Positions 1-9,095 of a stretch of 64,000 nucleotides of DNA are shown piece after piece. Source of the DNA: JAEUNX01 sp034004685 (GTDB taxonomy: Bacteria; Pseudomonadota; Gammaproteobacteria; Burkholderiales; Rhodocyclaceae); NCBI GenBank assembly GCA_034004685.1, contig JAVEWG010000007.1, forward strand, positions 35,545 to 99,544, in the 5' to 3' direction. Position 1 is the stretch's first letter, and every line of letters starts with the position of its first letter. Below the pieces are notes generated by a model. The model saw only the letters and a program-made list of their open reading frames with translations, did no database searches and was not told the origin of the DNA. Position numbers and translations under genes: made by a program.

Positions 1-826
1 TGAAGCCGGCGGGATTGCCAGGGGCCGGCGGTGGCGGGCCCGCCACGGGTCCCTGGGCCGCCATGGCCTTGGAGAGGATGGCGTGGAGGATGGGCTGATC
101 CTGGCGTACCGCCATGGCCATGCCGGACAGATCCCCCTCGAAGCGGCGCCGCACCCGGAGGTCTTGCAGGGGGGGCCGCCCGAGGTACTGGGCCACGGCG
201 GCTTCCATGCCCAGATAGGCATCGGCGTGGCCCCCCGCCACCGCCTGCAGGGCGGTTTCGGTGCCATCGGTGAGGACCAGCTGGGCCTTGGGCCGGGTGC
301 GCCGCAGGATCTCTTCCGAGGCATGGCCCCGCTCCACCGCAATCCGCACACCCGCCAGGTCGAAGGGGAGGGTAACCGGCGGGGTGAGCTGGCGCGTCAC
401 CAGCACCGCCGGAGAATGGAGATAGGCGCCGGTGAAGCGGAACAGCCGCTTCCGGGATTCGGTAGGGGTCAGGGCCGGGATGAGGTCGATCCCGCCGTCC
501 CTCAGGGCGGTGAGCACCCCGTCGAAATTGTCCAGTCGCCGGTGCTGGAAACGGAGACCGGCGTGGGTTTCCAGGGCGGCTAGATATTGGCCCACCGGGC
601 CGGTGGGGTGGCCCTGGGGATCCCAGCCATAATAGGGCGGGAAGTCCGGGCCATTGCCCACAATGATGACGGGGTGGACGTCGAGCCAGGCCTGTTCTTC
701 CTGGGTGAGGGTGCTGCGAAAGGCGGAGGGCTGGCCCTCCCCGGCGGCCCGGGCCAACTCGGCGCCGAACCAGGCAAGCAGGGCCAGCAGCAGGATCAAA
801 AAGGGATGCCCAGGGCGGCCGTGCAT
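1..826 (-). CDS. Periplasmic substrate-binding-domain sensor protein (3' part beyond window)
   Basis: Read on the minus strand from ATG at 826-824, preceded by a GGAGGA ribosome site, and open to the window edge (about 275 residues, no stop). Residues 8-24 form a hydrophobic signal segment (FLILLLALLAW). Then follows the typical solute-binding family 3 opening LTQEEQAWL.VHPVI.VG and a motif PDFPPY, with later segments matching both lobes of such domains (GVLTALRDGGIDL, GGHADAYLGMEAAVAQYL). The visible part ends in a proline-rich linker. In the family this fold occurs as free binding proteins or as the periplasmic sensor half of BvgS-like kinases and diguanylate cyclases. The linker and the signalling neighbours favour a sensor, but the output domain is not visible. 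Confidence 0.75.
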   Translation of the reverse strand, partial: MHGRPGHPFLILLLALLAWFGAELARAAGEGQPSAFRSTLTQEEQAWLDVHPVIIVGNGPDFPPYYGWDPQGHPTGPVGQYLAALETHAGLRFQHRRLDNFDGVLTALRDGGIDLIPALTPTESRKRLFRFTGAYLHSPAVLVTRQLTPPVTLPFDLAGVRIAVERGHASEEILRRTRPKAQLVLTDGTETALQAVAGGHADAYLGMEAAVAQYLGRPPLQDLRVRRRFEGDLSGMAMAVRQDQPILHAILSKAMAAQGPVAGPPPPAPGNPAGF

Positions 827-958
827 GCGCTCCTCCAGATGGCTTGTGGGCGGACCTGGAAGCTGGGGATGACCCGTGCCGGCCCGATTTATGGTTCCAT
901 CATAGATCAGGCCCGCTTCGGGGTGGGCCGGGTCGGCCCTATGGGGGCTCGCCGATGA

Positions 959-1435
959 TCAGCCAGCCAGGCGGGCGAAGGCGTCCACCACTTCCGGCGG
1001 GGCCTGGACCAGCTCGATCAGGACCCCTTCGCCACCGATGGGGGCGTCGTCGCTGCCCCGGGGGTGGAGGAAGCAGATGTCGAAGCCCGCCGCGCCCTTG
1101 CGGATGCCGCCGGGGGCGAAACGCACGCCCTGGGCGCCGAGCCATTCCACGCACTTGGGCAGGTCGTCGATCCACAGGCCCACGTGGTTCAAGGGGGTGG
1201 TGTGTACCGCCGGCTTCTTTTCCGGGTCCAGGGGTTGCATCAGGTCCACTTCCACCTTGAAGGGGCCCTTGCCCATGGCGCAGATGTCTTCGTCCACGTT
1301 TTCTTTTTCGGAAACGAAGTTGCCCGTGACTTCCAGGCCCAGCATGTCCACCCAGAGGGTCTTGAGCTTGTCCTTGCTGGGGCCGCCGATGGCGATCTGC
1401 TGGACGCCCAGCACCTTGAAGGGTCGTGTGGTCAT
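959..1435 (-). CDS. VOC (glyoxalase-fold) family protein, possibly epimerase-like
   Basis: 158 residues, ATG preceded by AGGAAG. It has two beta-alpha-beta-beta-beta modules of the vicinal oxygen chelate fold. Candidate metal ligands are H84 in LNHVGLWIDD and E141 in GVLIELVQAP, with E62 in FKVEVDLM as a possible third. The first ligand, usually His, appears to be Gln13 (VQQIAI). The pattern of a late His plus Glu resembles methylmalonyl-CoA epimerase, and an acyl-CoA mutase (icmF) lies about 3.5 kb away. That makes an acyl-CoA epimerase role conceivable but unproven. Glyoxalase I, dioxygenase or other VOC activities cannot be excluded. The coding region is well supported; the reaction is not. 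Confidence 0.85.
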   Translation of the reverse strand: MTTRPFKVLGVQQIAIGGPSKDKLKTLWVDMLGLEVTGNFVSEKENVDEDICAMGKGPFKVEVDLMQPLDPEKKPAVHTTPLNHVGLWIDDLPKCVEWLGAQGVRFAPGGIRKGAAGFDICFLHPRGSDDAPIGGEGVLIELVQAPPEVVDAFARLAG

Positions 1436-1486
1436 GGCGATTCTTCCTGAAAAAAGCGGGATTTTACCCGCCCGGCGTGGTGGGCC

Positions 1487-1807
1487 CTAGTGGCAGATGG
1501 TTTGCCCGCCCACCGGGGTGCAGATCTGGCGCTGGCCGTCGGCGGTTTCGATCATGGTGGAGTCCCCCAGCTTGCCCACCGCCCGGCTGCCGGCGGGCAG
1601 GCTCAAGGCGTGGACCCTCAGGGCGGGGTCTTCGGCCACGATCAGGGTATTGCCCCGGCGGATATAGACCCGGCCGTCGGAGCCGATGAGGGTGCCGCGG
1701 TCCACCTGGCGATAGATCCGGCCATTGATTTCCTGGGTGGGATAGCCCTGGGCAAGGCTGGCGCCGGCGGGCAGGAGCAGGGCCAGGAGGGGAAGGATTA
1801 AGCGCAT
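1487..1807 (-). CDS. Small exported hypothetical protein
   Basis: 106 residues from ATG at 1807-1805, with AAGGA upstream. The N-terminus is a clear signal peptide (MRLILPLLALLLPAGASLAQ) with likely cleavage after residue 19 or 20. The mature part is short, beta-rich in appearance, and contains phrases such as NGRIYRQVDRGTL, GDSTMIE and a C-terminal pair of cysteines (QICTPVGGQTICH) that could form a periplasmic disulfide. No family is recognised. It sits 62 bases downstream of the response-regulator gene on the same strand and could be co-transcribed with it. A longer open frame through this start belongs to another gene's reading shadow. Confidence 0.7.
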   Translation of the reverse strand: MRLILPLLALLLPAGASLAQGYPTQEINGRIYRQVDRGTLIGSDGRVYIRRGNTLIVAEDPALRVHALSLPAGSRAVGKLGDSTMIETADGQRQICTPVGGQTICH

Positions 1808-1869
1808 GGAGGTTTCCTTGGAGGCTTGAAAGGCGGTTTTGGATCGCGGAGGGTTGCGGATAGCAGACC

Positions 1870-2592
1870 CTAATCCCAGCTCACGCTGGCGGCGAACAGG
1901 TAGCCCGCTCCATAGACAGTCTTGATGAGGCGGGGGTCCTGGGGGTCGTCGTCGAGCTTGCGGCGCAGGCGGGAGATGCGCACGTCGATGCTGCGATCGA
2001 AGGCGGCGCCTTCCCGTTCGCCCACCAGCTCTTCCCGGGTCAGGATGCGGCGGGGGTGGCGCAGCAAGGTGGTGAGGAGGGCCGCCTCGGCCGCCGACAG
2101 ACCCTGTTCCCGGCCGTCCCGGGCGATGAGGCTGTGGCGGGAGGGGTCGAAGGTCCAGTTGCCGAAGCGGGCTACGGTGGGGACTGGCTGGGCGGGGGTT
2201 TCGAGGGGCGCAATGGTCCGCTGGTAGCGGCGCAGGATGGAGCGGACCCGGGCCACCAGTTCCCGTGGTTCGAAGGGCTTGGTGAGGTAATCGTCGGCGC
2301 CGAGCTCCAGGCCCTCCACCCGGTCGGTCAGGTGGTTGCGGCCGGTGAGGATCATCACCGCGCAGGGGGCGATGCGCTGGAGTTCCCGCAGGACCTGGAG
2401 GCCGTCCATGTCCGGCAGGCCCAGGTCGATGATGCACAGGTCGGGGCTGGTTTGCAGGGCCCGGGCCAGGAAGGCTTTGCCGGTGGGAAGGGTCTCGGAG
2501 TGGAAAGCGTATTCCGCCAGGGTGCGGGCGATGAGCGCGCCGATGTCGGGGTCGTCCTCCAGGACCAGGATGGGGGGCGTGGGTGGGTTCAT
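1870..2592 (-). CDS. OmpR/PhoB-type two-component response regulator
   Basis: 240 residues. The receiver domain (about residues 7-120) has the acidic pair EDD at 12-14, phospho-acceptor D56 (IIDLGLPD), T83 (ILTG) and K105 (LTKPFEP). The winged-helix DNA-binding domain (about 140-237) carries the typical SRLRRKLDDDP recognition helix and the final KTVYGAGYLF wing. Its ATG overlaps the stop of the upstream hybrid kinase in an ATGA tetranucleotide (2589-2592), so the two are translationally coupled and almost certainly cognate partners. The regulated genes are unknown; the divergent icmF gene next to the kinase is one candidate. Family assignment is firm, specific function unknown. Confidence 0.93.
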   Translation of the reverse strand: MNPPTPPILVLEDDPDIGALIARTLAEYAFHSETLPTGKAFLARALQTSPDLCIIDLGLPDMDGLQVLRELQRIAPCAVMILTGRNHLTDRVEGLELGADDYLTKPFEPRELVARVRSILRRYQRTIAPLETPAQPVPTVARFGNWTFDPSRHSLIARDGREQGLSAAEAALLTTLLRHPRRILTREELVGEREGAAFDRSIDVRISRLRRKLDDDPQDPRLIKTVYGAGYLFAASVSWD

Positions 2593-4649
2593 TCTGTCGA
2601 GTCAGGGTGGGTCAACAGCAGGTGGTTGAGGGCGTGCTCCAGGGCGGCTCGGGCGAAGGGCTTGCGCAGGACCGGGATATCTTCCGGCGCCTCTTGGTCA
2701 GCGTAGCCGGTGATCAGCAGGATCGGCAAGGCAGGGCGCAGGACCTGGCTCTGGCGGGCCAGTTCCCGGCCGTCCATGCCGCCGGGCATCACCGTGTCGG
2801 AAACCAGGATGCCGATGTCCGGCAGGATCTGGAGCAGGTCCAGGGCTTCCAGCCCGTTGCTGGCTTCGATGACCGGATGACCCAGTTCCACCAGCTGCTG
2901 GCGGATGACCCGGCGCACCTCGGGTTCGTCTTCCACGAGCAGTACCGGCAACTGGGCCGCTGGGATGCCGCCGGGGGTCGCTGACAGGGGGGGCGCGGGT
3001 TCCGGTGGTGGGGGGGTGGCGGGCAGGACGAAGGAGACGGTGGTGCCCCGCCCTGGCTGGCTCTGGATTTCAATGTTGCCGCCGGATTGGCGCACGAAGC
3101 CATACACCATGGACAGGCCCAGGCCGCTGCCCGAGCCAAAGGGCTTGGTGGTGAAGAAGGGTTCAAAGACCCGGGGCTGGAGGGCCGGCTCGATGCCCAA
3201 CCCGGTATCCGATACTTCCACCAGCACGTATTCCCCCGGGGTTAGCTGGCCCCGCTTGGCCCGCCAGGCATCCAGGTGGATGGGCTGGGCCGAGATGGTC
3301 AGGTCGCCCCCCTCGGGCATGGCGTCCCGGGCGTTGAGGGCCAGGTTGAGGAGGGTGTTTTCCAGGGGGTGGGGGTCCACCAGGGCATGCAGGGGCTGCG
3401 CCGGCAGCACCGTGCGCAGGTGGATGGCACCCCCCAGGGAGCGGGACAGCAGGGCGGTCATGTTGCTCACCAGGGCGCCCACTTCCACGGCGCAGGGCTC
3501 CAGGGCCTGGCCCCGGGAGAAGGTCAGCAGGCGCCGGATCAGCTCGGCCCCCCGCTGGGCGGCCTGGAGCGCGGGGGTCACGTAGCCGCCGGCCGGATCG
3601 CCCGGGGCGAGCTTTTCGTCCAGGGAGGCCAGGTTGCCGATGATGATGGTCAGCAGGTTGTTGAAGTCATGGGCCAGGCCGCCTGTCAGTTGGCCCACCG
3701 CTTCCATCTTTTGCGCCTGGATCAGGGCGGCCTGGCTGGCCTTTTGCTCGGTGATGTCGATGGACAGGACGAAGAAGCCCCGCACGCTGCCATCTTCCGA
3801 GAGCTCCGGGACCACCGCGCTGCGGGCATGGACGGTGCGCCCCTCGGTGTTGCGGCGGGCGTATTCATAGACCGTGCGCTGGCCGGTGGCGGCCTCTCGC
3901 TGATGGGGCTGGACCTGGCGATAGGCGTCGGGCCCCAGGACTTCGGCCACCGTGCGGCCGACGATGTTTTCCTTGGTCAGGCCAAACCATTCGGCGTAGC
4001 CGCGATTGGCGAAGAGGTAGCGTTCGTCGGCGCTGCAGTAGCAGATGAGGGCCGGGATCGCGTCCATGATGAGAGCCAGCCGCTCCTCGCTGCGGGCCAG
4101 GCGGCTATTGACCGCGGCCAGTTCGGCCTTGGCCTGGAGCAGATCCAGGTTGGCGCTTTCCAGTTCCCGGGTGCGGGCTCGCACCCGTTCCTCCAGCTCG
4201 GTGTTCTGGCGCTTGATCAGGCGCTCGAAGCCCCGCTGGGCGGTGATGTCGGTCCATAGGGAAACGAAGCCCAGGCCCGGCATGGGGACTTCCCGCACGG
4301 CGAGGATCTGGCCGTTGGGGCGCACCCGCTCCAGGGAGTGGGCTTGCCGGGCGCGGATCGGGGCCATGCGGGTTGCCACCAGCTCATCCACCAGGCCCGG
4401 GCCGTATTCCCCCCGTTCGGCGTTGAAGCGGATGAATGCCTCGAAGGGCACGCCGCTCCGGACCAGGGACTCGGGCAGATCCAGCAGCCGCAGCAGGGCC
4501 GTGTTCCAGGTGAGCAGGCGGGCGCCGCCGTCGAATACCGCCACCGCCTGGTCCAGCAGATCCAGGCCGGCCAGCAGCAGGTCGTAATGGCGCGATTCCA
4601 GCGGGCCGCTGGCGGGCGGGGGGGGCGAGGAGGCGGATCGGGAGGGCAT
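2589..4649 (-). CDS. PAS-containing hybrid sensor histidine kinase
   Basis: Using the ATG at 4649 the protein has 686 residues. It has a first PAS-like domain (about 22-139), a charged coiled coil (140-189), a second PAS domain (190-302), a HisKA dimerisation domain with phospho-acceptor H327 in GGLAHDFNNLLT, a HATPase domain (422-546; NLALNARDAM, DTGLGI, GSGSGLGLSM) and a C-terminal receiver (567-679) with D618 in VSDTVMPGGMDG. No transmembrane segment is visible, so it is probably a cytoplasmic sensor of a small ligand or redox state. The open frame extends to an ATG at 4847, but those 66 extra residues are proline-rich and domain-free. No start has a good ribosome site, so the start is uncertain. 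It is coupled to the downstream regulator by a 4-base overlap and is divergent from icmF. Confidence 0.92.
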   Translation of the reverse strand: MPSRSASSPPPPASGPLESRHYDLLLAGLDLLDQAVAVFDGGARLLTWNTALLRLLDLPESLVRSGVPFEAFIRFNAERGEYGPGLVDELVATRMAPIRARQAHSLERVRPNGQILAVREVPMPGLGFVSLWTDITAQRGFERLIKRQNTELEERVRARTRELESANLDLLQAKAELAAVNSRLARSEERLALIMDAIPALICYCSADERYLFANRGYAEWFGLTKENIVGRTVAEVLGPDAYRQVQPHQREAATGQRTVYEYARRNTEGRTVHARSAVVPELSEDGSVRGFFVLSIDITEQKASQAALIQAQKMEAVGQLTGGLAHDFNNLLTIIIGNLASLDEKLAPGDPAGGYVTPALQAAQRGAELIRRLLTFSRGQALEPCAVEVGALVSNMTALLSRSLGGAIHLRTVLPAQPLHALVDPHPLENTLLNLALNARDAMPEGGDLTISAQPIHLDAWRAKRGQLTPGEYVLVEVSDTGLGIEPALQPRVFEPFFTTKPFGSGSGLGLSMVYGFVRQSGGNIEIQSQPGRGTTVSFVLPATPPPPEPAPPLSATPGGIPAAQLPVLLVEDEPEVRRVIRQQLVELGHPVIEASNGLEALDLLQILPDIGILVSDTVMPGGMDGRELARQSQVLRPALPILLITGYADQEAPEDIPVLRKPFARAALEHALNHLLLTHPDSTE

Positions 4650-4913
4650 CGGGTGCTTGCTATCGGTGACGAGGTACTGGGGCGCGGGGCGGACGGGGCG
4701 GGGCCCGGCGCCATGGGCAGGTGCAGCATAGTCCAACTTGGCCATGCCTTGGGCGTCTTGGGTGGTGTCGGGCCGGGGCCCGGCACGGGGCGCGGGAATC
4801 CCTGGGGGTACCGGCAATCCAATCAGGGTCAGGGCTCCCAGAAGCATGGCCAGTTTGGCCCAGGGCTTCTACCATGGAGTCCAGTCCAGCGTCAGGATGT
4901 CGAGGAGGAATCC

Positions 4914-7900
4914 ATGACCGCCCGTCAGCTTAGCCCCTATAAGCCACGGCACAAGGTTCGCCTGGTGACGGCGACGGCCCTGTTCGATGGTCACGACGCC
5001 ACCATCAATGTCATGCGGCGGATCCTTCAGGCCAGCGGCTGCGAGGTGATTCACCTGGGCCACAACCGGTCGGTGGGGGAGATCGTCCATGCCGCCTTGC
5101 AGGAAGACGCCCAGGGCATCGCCGTCACTTCCTACCAGGGCGGACACGTCGAATTCTTCAAATACATGCTCGACCTGCTGCGGGACGCGGGCGGTGCCCA
5201 CATCAAGGTCTTTGGCGGCGGTGGTGGCGTGATCGTGCCGGCGGAGATCCGGGAACTCCAGGCCTACGGGGTGACCCGCCTCTACGCGCCGGAAGACGGG
5301 GCCCGCCTCGGGCTCCAGGGGATGATCAACGACTTGATCCAGCAGGCGGACTTCGATCTCACCCAGGGGGCGCCCCAAACCGCCGCCGAGATCCTCCAGC
5401 GCCTGGCCGTCGGCGATCGCCCCGCCCGCCGGCGCCACCTGGCGCGGAGCATCACTGCCCTGGAAAACGGCGTCTGGGGCGACGAATTCAAGCAGGCCTT
5501 GAGGGCGGCCGCGGCCCCGGTCCGGACCCCGGTCCTGGGCATCACCGGCACCGGTGGAGCCGGCAAGAGCTCCCTGGCCGACGAGCTGGTGCGTCGCTTC
5601 CGCCTGGATCAGGAAGACGCCCTCAGGCTGGCCCTCGTCTCCATCGACCCCACCCGCCGGCGCAGCGGCGGCGCGCTGCTGGGGGACCGCATCCGCATGA
5701 ACGCCATCGAGCACCCGAACATCTTCATGCGCTCCCTGGCCACCCGGGCCGCCGGCTCGGAAGTCAGCGCCGCCTTGCCCGAGGTGATTGCCGCCTGCAA
5801 GCTGGCGGACTTCGACCTGATCATCGTGGAAACCTCCGGCATCGGCCAGGGCGACGCGGCCATCGTGCCCTTGGTGGACCTGTCCCTTTATGTGATGACG
5901 CCGGAATTCGGCGCCGCCAGCCAGCTTGAAAAGATCGACATGCTGGATTTCGCCGATTTCGTTGCCATCAACAAGTTCGACCGCCAGGGCGCCGAGGACG
6001 CCCTGCGGGACGTAGCCAAGCAGTACCAGCGCAACCATGGGCTGTTCTCCACCCCGGTCCATGAGATGCCGGTGTTCGGCACCATGGCGGCCCGTTTCAA
6101 TGACGACGGCGTGACCGCGCTGTACCAGGCGATCTTGCCGAAGCTGGTGGACAAGGGGCTGCCGGTCCAGGGCGGCAGGCTGCCCCGGGTCGCGGTGCGA
6201 ACCTCTTCCCGGGGCTGCGCCATCGTGCCGGCCCAGCGTAGCCGCTACCTGGCCGAGATCGCCGACACCCTCCGCGACTACCATCGGCAGGCCGAGGAGC
6301 AAGCCCGTCTGGCCCGGGAGCGCCAGGCCCTGAGGATCGCCCAGGCGCTGTTCGCCGAGCGCGGCAAGGATGGGGGCGCCTTTGACGAACTGATCACCTG
6401 GAAGGAGGGGGCGCTCTCCCCGGCGGCGAAGGCGCTGCTGGAGGCCTGGCCCGCCACCCAGGCCCTCTACGCCGGTGACGAAGACGTGGCCCACGGCCTC
6501 CGGCTCACCAGCCTATCCCTCTCCGGCAGCAGGATCCCCAAGGTGGCCCTACCCCGTTTCGAGGATGAAGGGGAAATCCTGAAATTCCTGATGAAGGAGA
6601 ACCTGCCCGGCGCCTTCCCCTACACCGCCGGGGTGTTCCCCTTCAAGCGCGAGGGCGAGGAGCCCACCCGGATGTTCGCCGGGGAGGGGGATGCTTTGCG
6701 CACCAACCGCCGCTTCCAGCAGGTTTCCGAAGGGATGCCGGCCCATCGGCTATCCACCGCCTTCGACTCGGTGACCCTCTACGGCTGCGACCCCGATCCG
6801 CGCCCGGACATCTACGGCAAGATCGGCAACGCCGGCGTTTCCATCGCCACCCTGGACGACATGCAGGCCCTTTTCGAGGGCTTTGACCTGTGCGCCCCCG
6901 CCACCTCGGTGTCCATGACCATCAACGGCCCGGCCCCGGTGATCCTGGCCATGTTCTTCAACACCGCCATCGATCAGCAGGTGGCCCGTTTCAGGGCCGA
7001 CCGACAGCGGGAGCCCTCCGGCGAGGAATACCTGGAAATCAAGGCCGCTACCCTGGCGGCGGTGCGGGGCACGGTTCAGGCGGACATCCTCAAGGAGGAC
7101 CAGGGCCAGAACACCTGCATCTTTTCCACCGAGTTTGCCCTGAAAATGATGGGGGACATCCAGGCCTACTTCGTGGACCATCGGGTGCGCAACTTTTACT
7201 CGGTTTCCATCTCCGGCTACCACATCGCCGAAGCCGGGGCGAATCCCATCAGCCAGTTGGCCTTTACCCTGGCCAATGCCTTTACGTATGTGGAATCCTA
7301 TCTGGCCCGGGGTATGAGGATCGACGATTTCGCACCCAACCTCAGTTTCTTTTTTTCCAACGGCATGGACCCGGAATACACGGTCATCGGCCGGGTGGCC
7401 CGCCGCATCTGGGCGGTGGCCATGAAGCACAAGTACGGCGCCCAGGAGCGCAGCCAGAAGTTGAAATATCACATCCAGACCTCGGGCCGCTCCCTCCACG
7501 CCCAGGAGATGCACTTCAACGACATCCGCACCACCCTGCAGGCCCTCATCGCCATCTACGACAACTGCAATTCCCTGCACACCAACGCCTTTGACGAAGC
7601 GATCACCACCCCAACCCCGGATTCGCTACGCCGGGCCATGGCGATCCAACTCATCATCAACCGGGAATGGGGCCTGGCCAGGAACGAGAATCCTAACCAG
7701 GGCGCCTTCATCATTGACGTTCTTACCGATCTGGTGGAAGAGGCCGTGCTCAAGGAGTTCGAGGCCATCAGCGCCCGGGGCGGGGTGCTGGGTGCCATGG
7801 AAACCGGCTACCAGCGGGGCAGGATCCAGGAGGAATCGCTGATCTACGAGCGCCGCAAGCACGACGGGAGCTACCCGATCATCGGCGTCAATACCTTCCT

Positions 7901-8162
7901 CAACCCGGAGGGGCAGGTGACGCCGGATATCGAACTGGCCCGCTCCAGCGAGGAAGAGAAGCAAAGCCAGCTGCGGCGCCTGGCCGATTTCCAGGCTCGC
8001 CACCGGGAGGCCGCCCCGGCGGCCTTGGCCACCCTCAAGCAGACCGTGATCGACAACGGCAACGTCTTCGCGGTGCTGATGGATGGGGTCCGGGTCTGCT
8101 CCCTGGGGCAGATCACCCGTGCCTTGTACGAGGTGGGCGGCCAGTACCGGCGCGGCATGTGA
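4914..8162 (+). CDS. icmF: Fused isobutyryl-CoA mutase with G-protein chaperone (IcmF)
   Basis: 1082 residues from ATG at 4914 behind a GAGGAGG site. The open frame runs further upstream, but that part overlaps the divergent kinase region. Domain order matches IcmF. A cobalamin-binding domain (about 14-150) has D25-G-H27 (DGHDAT), where His is the lower axial cobalt ligand. A MeaB-like GTPase chaperone domain (about 200-420) has the P-loop GTGGAGKS at 212-219 and NKFD. The mutase TIM barrel (about 540-1082) follows. The enzyme interconverts n-butyryl-CoA and isobutyryl-CoA by adenosylcobalamin radical chemistry, linking fatty and branched-chain acyl-CoA pools; some members also act on pivalyl-CoA. 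Length equals that of characterised fused enzymes. Membership is firm; substrate preference was not checked residue by residue. Confidence 0.95.
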   Translation: MTARQLSPYKPRHKVRLVTATALFDGHDATINVMRRILQASGCEVIHLGHNRSVGEIVHAALQEDAQGIAVTSYQGGHVEFFKYMLDLLRDAGGAHIKVFGGGGGVIVPAEIRELQAYGVTRLYAPEDGARLGLQGMINDLIQQADFDLTQGAPQTAAEILQRLAVGDRPARRRHLARSITALENGVWGDEFKQALRAAAAPVRTPVLGITGTGGAGKSSLADELVRRFRLDQEDALRLALVSIDPTRRRSGGALLGDRIRMNAIEHPNIFMRSLATRAAGSEVSAALPEVIAACKLADFDLIIVETSGIGQGDAAIVPLVDLSLYVMTPEFGAASQLEKIDMLDFADFVAINKFDRQGAEDALRDVAKQYQRNHGLFSTPVHEMPVFGTMAARFNDDGVTALYQAILPKLVDKGLPVQGGRLPRVAVRTSSRGCAIVPAQRSRYLAEIADTLRDYHRQAEEQARLARERQALRIAQALFAERGKDGGAFDELITWKEGALSPAAKALLEAWPATQALYAGDEDVAHGLRLTSLSLSGSRIPKVALPRFEDEGEILKFLMKENLPGAFPYTAGVFPFKREGEEPTRMFAGEGDALRTNRRFQQVSEGMPAHRLSTAFDSVTLYGCDPDPRPDIYGKIGNAGVSIATLDDMQALFEGFDLCAPATSVSMTINGPAPVILAMFFNTAIDQQVARFRADRQREPSGEEYLEIKAATLAAVRGTVQADILKEDQGQNTCIFSTEFALKMMGDIQAYFVDHRVRNFYSVSISGYHIAEAGANPISQLAFTLANAFTYVESYLARGMRIDDFAPNLSFFFSNGMDPEYTVIGRVARRIWAVAMKHKYGAQERSQKLKYHIQTSGRSLHAQEMHFNDIRTTLQALIAIYDNCNSLHTNAFDEAITTPTPDSLRRAMAIQLIINREWGLARNENPNQGAFIIDVLTDLVEEAVLKEFEAISARGGVLGAMETGYQRGRIQEESLIYERRKHDGSYPIIGVNTFLNPEGQVTPDIELARSSEEEKQSQLRRLADFQARHREAAPAALATLKQTVIDNGNVFAVLMDGVRVCSLGQITRALYEVGGQYRRGM

Positions 8163-8218
8163 GGGGTCTGCGGATACTCCGGATGGTAGGGCGGGTCAAT
8201 AGACCCTAAGGTGGCGGC

Positions 8219-8580
8219 ATGAATACGGTTTTATTGCTGCTGCCCGATTTTGCCCTGATTTTTCTGGGGGCTGCCCTGCGGCGTTTCGGTGGGTTGGGGG
8301 ATGGCTTCTGGGTGGGGCTGGAACGCTTGGTGTACTTCGTGCTGTTCCCCGCCTTGCTTTTCCTCGCCTTGGCCCGGACGCGCATTGACTGGCTGGGGAT
8401 GATGCCCCTGGCCGCTACCGGGGCCGCCACCCTGGGCGCGGGATTGGTGCTGGGATGCCTGGTGCGCCCCCTGGCCGGCCTGTCCCCCATGGGCTTCGCT
8501 TCCCGGTTGCAGTGCGCTTTCCGCTTCAATACCTATGTGGGCATGGCGGTGGTCGGCAAGGTCCATGGCGCGGCGGGGGT
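8219..8580 (+). CDS. AEC-family transporter, cut by assembly gap
   Basis: The first about 120 residues of a membrane protein, starting at ATG 8219, 56 bases after icmF. Visible are LLLLPDFALIFLGAALRR, a helix pair around FVLFPALLFLALA, and LAATGAATLGAGLVLGCLV. This is the order of N-terminal helices in auxin-efflux-carrier-like (AEC) transporters, including the conserved PALLF region. The frame runs directly into the N block, so the rest is missing from the assembly and not necessarily from the genome. Substrates of bacterial AEC members are mostly organic acids; none can be assigned here. Short spacing suggests possible co-transcription with icmF. Confidence 0.75.
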
Positions 8581-8680
8581 NNNNNNNNNNNNNNNNNNNN
8601 NNNNNNNNNNNNNNNNNNNNNNNNNNNNNNNNNNNNNNNNNNNNNNNNNNNNNNNNNNNNNNNNNNNNNNNNNNNNNNNN
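8581..8680. other. Assembly gap of 100 N
   Basis: Exactly 100 undetermined bases, the usual placeholder for a gap of unknown size. It removes the 3' ends of two convergent genes (an AEC carrier from the left and phaM from the right), so several hundred real bases are probably missing. Confidence 0.99.
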
Positions 8681-9021
8681 TCCGGGGCATTGCCGCCGCC
8701 GGGCTGCCCCATCATGTTCCAGGGCCACAGGGCCGCCGCCGAGGCAAAGGGGTTGGCCATGCCCTCCCCCTGCTTTTGCTCGCTCATGGCCCGGATGGCC
8801 ACCAGGGTGGCCCGCTGGACTTCCAGCCCCTGAATGGTCATCTGGAGCATGTTGAGATTGACCTTGAGCCAGCCTTCCACCGCCTTCATGTCCTTGATGC
8901 GGCGGTCCAGCTCATCCACGTCCAGGGTGGGGGTGACCATCCCGGGGAGCGAGAAGCCCATGTTCCCCCACATGCCCTGGAGGAACTCCATGGGATCCTG
9001 GGGTGCGTTGTTGTGGGACAT
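8681..9021 (-). CDS. phaM: PhaM-type polyhydroxyalkanoate granule regulatory protein (3' end in gap)
   Basis: 113 residues are visible from ATG 9021, behind an excellent AAGGAGG site. The conserved N-terminal block of the PhaM family is clear: DPMEFLQGMWGNMG, then TLDVDELDRRI.DMKAVEGWL, then LNMLQMTIQGLEVQRAT. This is followed by a low-complexity Met/Pro/Gly-rich stretch. PhaM in Ralstonia activates PHA synthase and tethers storage granules to the nucleoid through a basic alanine/lysine-rich C-terminus. That part would lie in the gap and cannot be judged. It indicates that the organism stores polyhydroxyalkanoate. No other pha gene is in this window. Confidence 0.85.
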
Positions 9022-9095
9022 GGCGATGATCCTCCTTCAGGGGACGGGTGGGCCGATCATACCCCAGGGCCCCGGGCCCCGGCGTCGGGGGCCTG

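Noticed and set aside
4869..6494. 541-codon open frame antisense to icmF
   Set aside because: It lies wholly inside the strongly supported icmF and shows no protein motif.
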